From DAIRGB01 sp036794765 (GTDB taxonomy: Bacteria > Patescibacteriota > JAHJAL01): a stretch of DNA of 14,125 nt. A program made the position numbers and the translations under genes. The DNA is taken from contig DAIRGB010000026.1 of assembly GCA_036794765.1 (NCBI GenBank), positions 1 through 14,125 of the forward strand, in the 5' to 3' direction. Position 1 is the stretch's first letter. Each line of letters begins with the position of its first letter. Below are positions 7,631-13,207 of this stretch, piece by piece. The notes beneath the pieces are model-generated. The model had not been told where the DNA came from. It saw nothing but the letters and a program-made list of their open reading frames with translations, and searched no databases.

Positions 7631-7909
7631 TTACTCCTTAAAATCATACTTTTTGCGGACGGCCAGGATGAGTAGGCCGTATTTGTCGATGTCTTCTTTG
7701 GTGTAAAATTTTTCGACAGCTTTGGTGTTCAATTTGTAGAGGAGTTCACAATCTATTTTTCGGCCGGTGAGTTCTTGGCCTTTTTGTTCGAGCAGGACAA
7801 TTGTGTCGCCGGGTTCGCATTGAAAATCAGCCAGGCGAACTTCAAATCTTTTGCGGCCGTCTAAAATATCTTCAAAATAATTGGATTGGACTTTTTTGAT
7901 GATTTCCAT
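7631..7909 (-). CDS. small ASCH/DUF3850-like PUA-fold protein
   Basis: 92 residues: essentially one PUA-like barrel. The motif order is IKKVQSNYFEDILDGRKRFEVRL (helix, G-x-K-x-FEVR), then CEPGDTIVLLEQ (GD-x-I-x-L-x-E) and LTGRKI. This matches DUF3850/ASCH domains, where the helix and the R/K-x-FE-R strand line a presumed RNA-binding cleft. A second ASCH-type protein lies at 1516-1941 but is longer and not close in sequence. The function is unknown; families of this kind are found in phages and free-standing in bacteria. It ends 8 bases before the ddl ATG and carries the ddl ribosome site, so ddl expression may depend on its translation. Confidence 0.75.
   Translation of the reverse strand: MEIIKKVQSNYFEDILDGRKRFEVRLADFQCEPGDTIVLLEQKGQELTGRKIDCELLYKLNTKAVEKFYTKEDIDKYGLLILAVRKKYDFKE
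7634..7639 (-). promoter_or_regulatory. ribosome binding site deciding the ddl start
   Basis: AAGGAG on the minus strand, 10 bases before the ATG at 7623. It overlaps the final codons and stop of the DUF3850/ASCH-like gene (AAG GAG TAA). The longer ddl start at 7647 has no such site. Confidence 0.7.
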
Positions 7910-7939
7910 AATTGGATTGATTAAACTATTGATTAAATG

Positions 7940-8521
7940 TTAGTACTCAATCTTTATACCAAATGTATCAAGCAAAGATAATACTTCGGGGTAGGAAAAG
8001 CGGGCGTGTTTTAACTTATTTTGTTTCGGGTCGATATAATAATTTTTGGCACCAATAAAGTTGGCTTCTTCCAGATTGGCATTTTGGAATTTGCTGGCTT
8101 TGAAGTCGGAACCGGAAAAATCACATTTGCTCAGATTGGTGTTGATAAAATCATTTTCCCGCAGTTCGCAGTGGGTAAATTGGCTATCTTTAATACTTAA
8201 ATCGCTAAAATCACAAAGGACAACAATACATTTTTGGAAAGACCATTTGATCAGGAAAGTATGTATATTGGCAAAAACAATGCCGAGTAGTTTGCAATTT
8301 TCAAACTGAACACCTTGGAAACGGCAGTTATCAACTTTAATATTAGATAGGTTACAATCTGAAAAGACGCAATCCATGAATGATGAACCGGAAAATTGGC
8401 ACTGGCTGAAATCGCATTTTTTAAATACGCAATTGGAAAATTCTTTATTGCGCAAATCTTCCTTGGGACAGGTGATATTGATAAAAGTTTCCTTTTCAAA
8501 GGTGGTTGAGGTAAAGTTCAT
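7940..8521 (-). CDS. Qnr-like pentapeptide-repeat protein
   Basis: 193 residues made largely of pentapeptide repeats (A/C/S-x-[LF]-x-x), such as CDFSQCQFSGSSFMDCVFSD, NCRFQGVQFENCKLLG and, after a break, CDFSGSDFKASKFQNANLEE. A non-repeat interruption (VFANIHTFLIKWSFQKCIV, residues about 82-100) splits the coil into two blocks. The C-terminus KLKHARFSYPEVLSLLDTFGIKIEY resembles the closing helix of Qnr proteins (LL-x-x-LGI-x-I). Right-handed quadrilateral beta-helix proteins of this type can mimic DNA and protect gyrase from inhibitors, but many have unknown roles. Target and resistance are not shown by sequence. No signal peptide is seen, so it is cytoplasmic. Confidence 0.85.
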   Translation of the reverse strand: MNFTSTTFEKETFINITCPKEDLRNKEFSNCVFKKCDFSQCQFSGSSFMDCVFSDCNLSNIKVDNCRFQGVQFENCKLLGIVFANIHTFLIKWSFQKCIVVLCDFSDLSIKDSQFTHCELRENDFINTNLSKCDFSGSDFKASKFQNANLEEANFIGAKNYYIDPKQNKLKHARFSYPEVLSLLDTFGIKIEY

Positions 8522-8555
8522 TGATACCGTTTGGAAAAAATAGGCTAAGAGTTAA

Positions 8556-9347
8556 TTATAGCTTATTTGGGTCACTACCTTCTCCACCCCATTCCACGAC
8601 AGTAAATCCTTTTCTCTCAAAAGGTTGAAAGATTTGGGGTTCAATTTCGATTTTTTCGTTAAGGGCTTTAAAAATCATAAAAACTCGCAGGATCGAATCG
8701 GGTTTGGGAGTGATGGTCAGAGGTGCCGTTTTTGCATATTGTTCATCGGCGAAATGAATGAGATTGTATTTATTATCTTTCATTTTCGGATACCAATAAA
8801 CTATAAATTCATTATATTCTTCGGGAGTTAGGCCAATTTTTGCAAGAATACCTTGTAAAAATTCTCTAGTATCTTCTCCTTTGACAACAAAACCTTGGGA
8901 AAGATCCCAGTTAATCGGTTGGTTTGATATTCCTTCCCAGAAAAGATAACTGTATTCTTTATTATCATCGTGGTTAATGATTTTTCCGTCAGGATAAGCG
9001 GTTACTTTCCAACCATGAATAATGTCATCATATTTTGGATAGGCCGCTGAAATAATCCCGGCGTAATCTAATTTTACAGTCACATCTTGCTTTTTTTCTG
9101 GATATAAATAGATTATTGGTTTCGCCGGAATACTCTCGGCTGCGTGAAAATTATCATTTAAACCGTTTGCTGAACTTGGGAAATTATCAGTTTCATCTTC
9201 CGGGCATAATATTTTGATATCCAGAAAATTGGGAATATATCCTGCTTTGGTCAGCCCCGCCCAGCCAAAGATTATTGCTAGAATAATAAGAATAATAATC
9301 TGACTGATTTTTTTTGATGTTATCTTTGTTGAAGATTTTTGTTCCAT
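8556..9347 (-). CDS. membrane-anchored conserved protein with KPIIYLYP motif, function unknown
   Basis: 263 residues. A single N-terminal membrane helix spans residues about 16-36 (IIILIILAIIFGWAGL) after a basic start, with the rest predicted outside. The extracytoplasmic domain has striking conserved-looking blocks: AKPIIYLYPEKKQDVTVKLDY near residue 75, GWKVTAYPDGKI, EYSYLFWEG, GFVVKGEDTREFL, FIVYWYPKM, DSILRVFMIF, and the end KGFTVVEWGGEGSDPNKL. I recall this set as a recurring hypothetical family in Patescibacteria and some other bacteria, without function. Its aromatic, proline- and glycine-rich strands suggest a beta-rich cell-surface domain. It follows lysA by 45 bases on the same strand. 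Confidence 0.75.
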   Translation of the reverse strand: MEQKSSTKITSKKISQIIILIILAIIFGWAGLTKAGYIPNFLDIKILCPEDETDNFPSSANGLNDNFHAAESIPAKPIIYLYPEKKQDVTVKLDYAGIISAAYPKYDDIIHGWKVTAYPDGKIINHDDNKEYSYLFWEGISNQPINWDLSQGFVVKGEDTREFLQGILAKIGLTPEEYNEFIVYWYPKMKDNKYNLIHFADEQYAKTAPLTITPKPDSILRVFMIFKALNEKIEIEPQIFQPFERKGFTVVEWGGEGSDPNKL

Positions 9348-9392
9348 ATTTTTTTAGATATTATTTTTTAAAATATAAATATCCTAACTTTT

Positions 9393-10661
9393 TTATATAA
9401 ATTGTCTAACCAAATCTTCCAACTGATCTCTTTTTCTGATCAAATGATCATGTCCTTGGGAATCGATGAGGACCTCGGCGGGTTTGAGGCGGCAGTTGTA
9501 GTTGGAACTCATGGACATGCCATAGGCGCCGGCATCTAGGACTCCCAGAATGTCGCCCTCGGCGATTACTGGTAGAGTGCGGTCTTTGGCGATGATGTCG
9601 CCGCTTTCGCAAATATTGCCGACGACAGTTACTGTTTCGGTTATGGTGGTATTTCTGGCAGTATCGCTGTAAATTTCTAGATCATGATAGGCATCGTACA
9701 TGATTGGCCGGACTAAAACATTGAAGCCGAGATCGGTGCCAATATATTTTTTGCCACCACTTTCTTTGATAGCGTGGACTTGACCCAGCAAAACTCCGCA
9801 TTCGGCGGCGACGTATCTGCCGGGTTCAATCATGATTGTTAGTTGTCGGTCTGATTTTTTAATTTCGAGATCAAGTGATTTTTGGAGTTTTTTGCCAAAT
9901 GATTTTAAGTTCATGGGTTTTTCGCCTCGTTCTTTGTGATATGGAATGCCAAAACCCCCACCTAGATCAACGAATTCGAGGTCGGGAAAATCGGCGGCAA
10001 ACGCGAGAATAAATGAAACGGCTTTTAGAAAAGAATTGGCAGACATGAAATGCGAGCCGATGTGTTGGTTTATCCCGACTAGACGAAGTTGATAGCGAGT
10101 AAGGATTGATTTTATTTCATCGATAAAGACGGGATTGATGCCAAATTTGGTTTTGTCGCCGGCCGTAATAACTTTTTCGTGATGGCCGGCACCGATTCCC
10201 GGGTTAATGCGAACGGCTACTTTGCCGCCCGGGTTTAAACGGCCATAACGTTCGAGTTGAGACAGAGAATCGGCGCTAAATAAAACACCAGTTTTGACGG
10301 CGTAAGCAATCTCATCATCGGAAACATTGTTGCCGACAAAGAAAATCTCTTCCGGCTGGTAACCGGCTTGCAACTCGAGAAATATTTCTCCGGCCGACAT
10401 GGCATCAACCGACAAACCTTCGGAGCGAACGATGCGCAACAACGAAGGATTGGTATTGGCTTTGGCGGAATAATTGACGCGGAAATTGGGGTAAGGAATC
10501 AGGTTTTTTAAATCGCGACAACGTTGGCGGAGAATATTTTCATTGTAAACATATAATGGGGAACCGTAATTTTTGATCAAATCAATGGGGTTGGTTTGGC
10601 CATAAAATGAATTAGCTTTGGTCCATATTTCGTGGATGTATGTTAAATTATTTTTGTTCAT
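9393..10661 (-). CDS. lysA: diaminopimelate decarboxylase
   Basis: Converts meso-diaminopimelate to L-lysine and CO2 with pyridoxal phosphate, the last step of lysine synthesis, in the cytoplasm. 422 residues, the usual length. A fold-type III barrel is followed by a C-terminal beta domain. The Schiff-base lysine is Lys67 in NYSAKANTN; HIGSH, FVDLGGGFG and IEPGRYV bind the cofactor phosphate. Cys351 in CESGD and Tyr380 in GAYGMSMSSNYN complete the active site across the dimer. The start is set by the ATG in ATGA overlapping the upstream stop, with AAAGGA six bases ahead. It follows trmD and the DUF1801 gene in one coupled run. Related arginine or ornithine decarboxylases lack this CESGD/GAYG combination in the same form. 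Confidence 0.96.
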   Translation of the reverse strand: MNKNNLTYIHEIWTKANSFYGQTNPIDLIKNYGSPLYVYNENILRQRCRDLKNLIPYPNFRVNYSAKANTNPSLLRIVRSEGLSVDAMSAGEIFLELQAGYQPEEIFFVGNNVSDDEIAYAVKTGVLFSADSLSQLERYGRLNPGGKVAVRINPGIGAGHHEKVITAGDKTKFGINPVFIDEIKSILTRYQLRLVGINQHIGSHFMSANSFLKAVSFILAFAADFPDLEFVDLGGGFGIPYHKERGEKPMNLKSFGKKLQKSLDLEIKKSDRQLTIMIEPGRYVAAECGVLLGQVHAIKESGGKKYIGTDLGFNVLVRPIMYDAYHDLEIYSDTARNTTITETVTVVGNICESGDIIAKDRTLPVIAEGDILGVLDAGAYGMSMSSNYNCRLKPAEVLIDSQGHDHLIRKRDQLEDLVRQFI

Positions 10662-11110
10662 TTGACGTCCTTTTTTAGTTTATGAGTTCTTTTACCTTTA
10701 GTATTCTCTACCCGAAATTTGACGATTTTTTTGATAATTGCAAACGGGATTGGTTTATCAATTGGAAATTGGACTGAACCTTTAGCTTGTTTGTATATTG
10801 ATAATTCTTTTTTGAAAGCCAAAATGGCTGTGGGAGTTGGATAAAAACCAATATGGTTTTTATAGCCGGCAAAGTGGACCAGATTTTCTGAGAGTACGAA
10901 AGTGGGGATGCCATATATTATTGCTTCTTTGGCTGCGGGAGCCGATTCTTTTATCGCTTGCCTCATTTTCTCGAGAATTGTCTGAGTATTTTTGGGAAAT
11001 GAGGCGATGTAGGAGTCGATATTATTTATTTTTTTGGGTGAAGAAAACATATTTTCAATTATTTTTCTGCTGCAAAATATTATTTTGGTACAATTGGAAA
11101 AAATCTTCAT
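10658..11110 (-). CDS. DUF1801 family protein
   Basis: Up to 150 residues. The core from residue about 27, NNIDSYIASFPKNTQTILEKMRQAIKESAP, then EAIIYGIPTFVL and HIGFYPTPTAILAFKKEL, fits DUF1801 (YdhG-like), a small alpha/beta fold; some members are described as iron chaperones, others have no role assigned. Two starts are possible. The ATG at 11110 overlaps the trmD stop as ATGA, which favours coupling. The ATG at 11050 (MFSSPKK) gives 130 residues, which better matches family length, since the extra 20 residues (MKIFSNCTKIIFCSRKIIEN) look unlike the family. Neither has a ribosome site. The stop overlaps lysA by 4 bases. Confidence 0.8.
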   Translation of the reverse strand: MKIFSNCTKIIFCSRKIIENMFSSPKKINNIDSYIASFPKNTQTILEKMRQAIKESAPAAKEAIIYGIPTFVLSENLVHFAGYKNHIGFYPTPTAILAFKKELSIYKQAKGSVQFPIDKPIPFAIIKKIVKFRVENTKGKRTHKLKKDVK

Positions 11111-11847
11111 GTTAAATTATTTTTTGGCTTTTCGTATTTTTTTCTCACTTTTGCTTTTCGCCACTTTTCAATTTTTTCGTGATGGCCGGACAATAGTATT
11201 TCCGGGACTTGCCAACCTTTATACTCGACGGGTTTGGTGTATTGAGGATATTCCAGTAAATTTGGGGTGCGACCTTTTTTGGTGGCCCTAATGGAAAAAG
11301 ATTCTCCTTGATGGGATTCAGTTTTTATGACGCCGGGGACGAGGCGACTAACGGCGTCGATAACGACCATAGCGGGAATTTCGCCACCAGTTAAAACGTA
11401 GTTACCGATGGAAATTTGTTCATCAACCAGATGTTCACGGATTCGTTCATCAAATCCTTCGTAATGGCCACAGATTAAGATCAATTGATCGTATTTGGCC
11501 AGCCGGCGAGCCATGGATTGATTAAAGGTTTTACCTTGAGGGGTTAATAATATTTTACGGGTTTTCCGTAGGCGCAGGTCGTGACCTGCCTCTACATTTG
11601 GGCGGACACGTGGGTCCGCTCCTACGATATCGGTCAAACATCGGTCCATGACATCAACCTTCAGGACCATACCGGCTCCGCCGCCATATGGGGTGTCGTC
11701 AACTTGTTTGTGTTTGTCGATAGCCCAATTTCTTAAATTATGAAGATTAATATTGATAATCCCTTTTTGCTGGGCTTTCTTCAAAATACTGACGTCAAAG
11801 ACGCCGGTAAACATTTGGGGGAATAGGGTGATGATGTCGAAGAACAT
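11107..11847 (-). CDS. trmD: tRNA (guanine-N1)-methyltransferase with an in-frame repeat insert
   Basis: Methylates N1 of G37 in tRNAs with G36, using S-adenosylmethionine, which prevents +1 frameshifts. It is a trefoil-knot SPOUT enzyme acting as a dimer. 246 residues. FFDIITLFPQMF opens the protein, followed by DDTPYGGGAGMVLKVD (residues 50-65), ILLTPQGKTFNQ (99-110), the knot ICGHYEGFDERI and SIGNYVLTGGEIPAM, whose arginine and aspartate are catalytic in the E. coli enzyme. All key motifs are intact. Residues 75-93 (VGADPRVRPNVEAGHDLRL) are encoded by a 58-bp palindromic element and fill the loop between the third helix and the next strand. The usual rimM and rplS neighbours are absent; a DUF1801 gene follows with an ATGA overlap. 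Confidence 0.96.
   Translation of the reverse strand: MFFDIITLFPQMFTGVFDVSILKKAQQKGIININLHNLRNWAIDKHKQVDDTPYGGGAGMVLKVDVMDRCLTDIVGADPRVRPNVEAGHDLRLRKTRKILLTPQGKTFNQSMARRLAKYDQLILICGHYEGFDERIREHLVDEQISIGNYVLTGGEIPAMVVIDAVSRLVPGVIKTESHQGESFSIRATKKGRTPNLLEYPQYTKPVEYKGWQVPEILLSGHHEKIEKWRKAKVRKKYEKPKNNLT
11568..11625 (-). repeat. REP-like double-palindrome element inside trmD
   Basis: A GC-rich 58-bp block in an AT-rich gene. Minus-strand ends GTAGGAGC and GCGCCTAC are near-inverted copies. Inside are two further palindromes: GCGGAC...GTCCGC around CCACGT, and GCAGGTC...GACCTGC around AC. It therefore folds as an outer stem with two inner hairpins. It is read in frame as 19 codons plus one base. 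The layout is like dispersed intergenic palindromes that encode GADPRVRP-type peptides when translated. Copy number elsewhere in this genome cannot be seen from the window; I find no second copy here. Confidence 0.75.
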
Positions 11848-11854
11848 AATATTA

Positions 11855-11930
11855 AATTTCCAATTTCCAAGGCACGATTTTCAATAAATTATCAATTTTC
11901 AAACGGATTTATTTTTGGAAATTAGAAATT
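11855..11930. repeat. AT-rich inverted repeat between trmD and the pseudouridine synthase gene
   Basis: Arms AATTTCCAATTTCCAA (11855-11870) and TTGGAAATTAGAAATT (11915-11930) are complementary at 15 of 16 positions, 44 bases apart. Smaller inner complementarities (TTATCAATTT against AAATTGATAA) allow other folds. It fills the intergenic gap and resembles the AT-rich intergenic repeats common in some Patescibacteria genomes. No T-run terminator is convincing. Confidence 0.55.
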
Positions 11931-11943
11931 GATAAATAAAAAT

Positions 11944-12678
11944 TTATTTCGAATAGAACCTTTTTATTTCTTGCGCTTTAAGCAATCTATAATGTCCTTT
12001 GGGGAGGTCGCCGAGTTTGAGGTGACCGATCCGAACTCTAATTAACTTTTGCACCTTTAAACCGACGTTGTGACACATGCGATATATTTGATGCTTTTTT
12101 CCTTCATTGATAGTGATATTGAAACTGATTTTTTCTCGATCAACTCGAATATTTGTAACATCAGCTGGTTTGGTCAAATACCCAGAAATCAACACTCCTT
12201 TATTTAACTTTTTAATAGATTCCTCGAGATCCAAGTCATCAAATCTACTTTTGGCGATAACAAAATATTCTTTACCAATGTGATGTTTGGGATGAGTCAG
12301 ATAATTGGTGAACTCACCATCGTTGGTTAGGATCAATAGCCCTTCAGTATCTTTATCCAGGCGACCGACAGGATATACGGGAGGATTGAAGGGAACGAGG
12401 TCCGTGACTTTTCGATCGGCATGAATATCGAATCTGGTTGAAACATAACCAGCCGGCTTGTGGAGCAGATAATATATTTTGGACTGAGTTTGAATATTTT
12501 TTCGCCCTACTTGGATTCGATCAATGGTGGGATCAACTTTAGTTCCGAGTTTGTCAACAACGTGGCCATTGACCTTGATTAAACCTTCTTGAATCATCTC
12601 TTCAGCCTGCCGACGGGAAGCAACACCGCATTGGGAGAGATATTTTTGTAATCTGATTTTGTTATCAATATTTTTCAT
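11944..12678 (-). CDS. rRNA pseudouridine synthase, RsuA/RluB family
   Basis: Isomerises a uridine in 16S or 23S rRNA. From ATG 12678 it is 244 residues; a GTG at 12702 is the longer alternative but adds only MLIVIRIT before the S4 domain. Residues about 8-55 are an S4 RNA-binding domain (IRLQKYLSQCGVASRRQAEEM, GLIKVNG). The catalytic domain follows, with YYLLHKPAGYVST, then PVGRLDKDTEGLLILTNDG with Asp108 as the catalytic aspartate, THPKHHIGKEY, and NEGKKHQIYRMC near the C-terminus. The R-L-D-x-D-(T/S)-x-G-L motif is that of RluB/RluE/RluF/RsuA. The S4 domain and length favour RluB or RsuA, but the exact target uridine cannot be fixed. It is divergent from the orphan plus-strand RNA unit. 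Confidence 0.93.
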   Translation of the reverse strand: MKNIDNKIRLQKYLSQCGVASRRQAEEMIQEGLIKVNGHVVDKLGTKVDPTIDRIQVGRKNIQTQSKIYYLLHKPAGYVSTRFDIHADRKVTDLVPFNPPVYPVGRLDKDTEGLLILTNDGEFTNYLTHPKHHIGKEYFVIAKSRFDDLDLEESIKKLNKGVLISGYLTKPADVTNIRVDREKISFNITINEGKKHQIYRMCHNVGLKVQKLIRVRIGHLKLGDLPKGHYRLLKAQEIKRFYSK

Positions 12679-12720
12679 AGTTATCCGTATTACAATTAAC
12701 ACAAGTAGGTAAAATGCTTT

Positions 12721-12800
12721 GAAACTCTTAATAAACCCTTTAAAACACTTAAAAACTGAATTATTTTATATTATAGTTTGCAAGAGTTTAAAAGAGTTTC
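12721..12800. repeat. inverted repeat GAAACTCTT/AAGAGTTTC upstream of the pseudouridine synthase gene
   Basis: Perfect 9-base arms at 12721-12729 and 12792-12800, with an extra AAGAGTTT copy at 12782-12789. The segment includes TATAAT on the minus strand at about 12770-12775, a possible -10 box for the pseudouridine synthase gene without a good -35. It may be a regulator site or a leader hairpin of that gene. Confidence 0.3.
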
Positions 12801-12827
12801 ATTGAGTAAGTTTTAATTTTTAGGGAA

Positions 12828-12836
12828 TTATCCACA
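12828..12836 (+). promoter_or_regulatory. perfect DnaA box sequence
   Basis: TTATCCACA, the exact high-affinity DnaA 9-mer, 8 bases before the -35 box of the plus-strand promoter. Only one box is present, so this is not an origin by itself. Chance occurrence of one such 9-mer in a window of this size is possible. Confidence 0.35.
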
Positions 12837-12844
12837 GGTGTTTA

Positions 12845-12873
12845 TTGACTTTATTCTTGCTGATATGTATAAT
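12845..12873 (+). promoter_or_regulatory. consensus sigma70 promoter of the orphan RNA unit
   Basis: TTGACT (12845-12850), a 17-base spacer, and TATAAT (12868-12873): 5/6 and 6/6 matches with ideal spacing, the strongest promoter in the window. Transcription would begin near 12879-12881, at the first base of the GATACTAG hairpin. Confidence 0.8.
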
Positions 12874-12879
12874 GTTATG

Positions 12880-13151
12880 ATACTAGAAAATGAGATGTTT
12901 ATCTAGTATCCCCTTTAAAGGAGGGCAAAACAATACGATACTCGAAAGTTTTTTCAAACAAAAACAAAAAAATATAAACGAAAAAACTTTCAAACAAAAA
13001 GAAAAAACAAAAACAAATCACGACTTTCGAGTATTGTATTTCACAATTTTTGGGAGGGAGTATGTGCCGTATTATCCTTTAGGAGCCGAGAAAAATAAAA
13101 AATAAAAGTATATCGTGAAAATACGGGCGGGTTTTTGAACCTGTTTTTTTT
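12880..13151 (+). ncRNA. orphan structured RNA, family not recognised
   Basis: A unit of about 270 nt with its own promoter and terminator and the only plus-strand gene in the window. The 5' end forms GATACTAG/CTAGTATC (12879-12886 with 12903-12910, 16-base loop). AAAGGAGGG follows at 12918-12926, but no start codon sits at a usable distance. An 18-bp stem pairs 12932-12949 with 13023-13040 (one G-U pair). Its left arm also overlaps a second perfect 12-bp inverted repeat (12944-12955 with 12980-12991), so two folds exclude each other. The enclosed region is A-rich. CCGTATT (13067-13073) can pair with AATACGG (13120-13126) near the 3' end. Hallmarks of RNase P RNA, tmRNA and SRP RNA are not seen. 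A 71-codon frame crosses it but is shaped by the palindromes. Confidence 0.6.
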
Positions 13152-13158
13152 ATTTTTT
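13127..13158 (+). terminator. intrinsic terminator of the orphan RNA unit
   Basis: CGGGTT (13128-13133) pairs with AACCTG (13138-13143), with one G-U pair and loop TTTG, followed by eight T, an A and six T. It faces the 3' end of folD, which is convergent with this unit. Confidence 0.7.
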
Positions 13159-13207
13159 ATAGTATAAAATCTTGACAAATATAATATATGTTGTTTGATA
13201 TTAAAAT

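Noticed and set aside
12950..13018. A-rich repeated segments considered as a CRISPR or tandem array
   Set aside because: The direct repeat is only 13 bases, present twice, with low-complexity spacers; no cas genes are nearby.
12890..13105. 71-codon plus-strand frame within the orphan RNA unit
   Set aside because: It has no ribosome site, is mostly K/N/Q from A-rich repeats, and its content is dictated by long inverted repeats that make better sense as RNA structure.
13172..13195. TTGACA with nearby TATAAT-like sequence on the plus strand before the folD 3' end
   Set aside because: The TATAAT is only a few bases from TTGACA, no -10 box lies at 16-18 bases, and the product would be antisense to folD.
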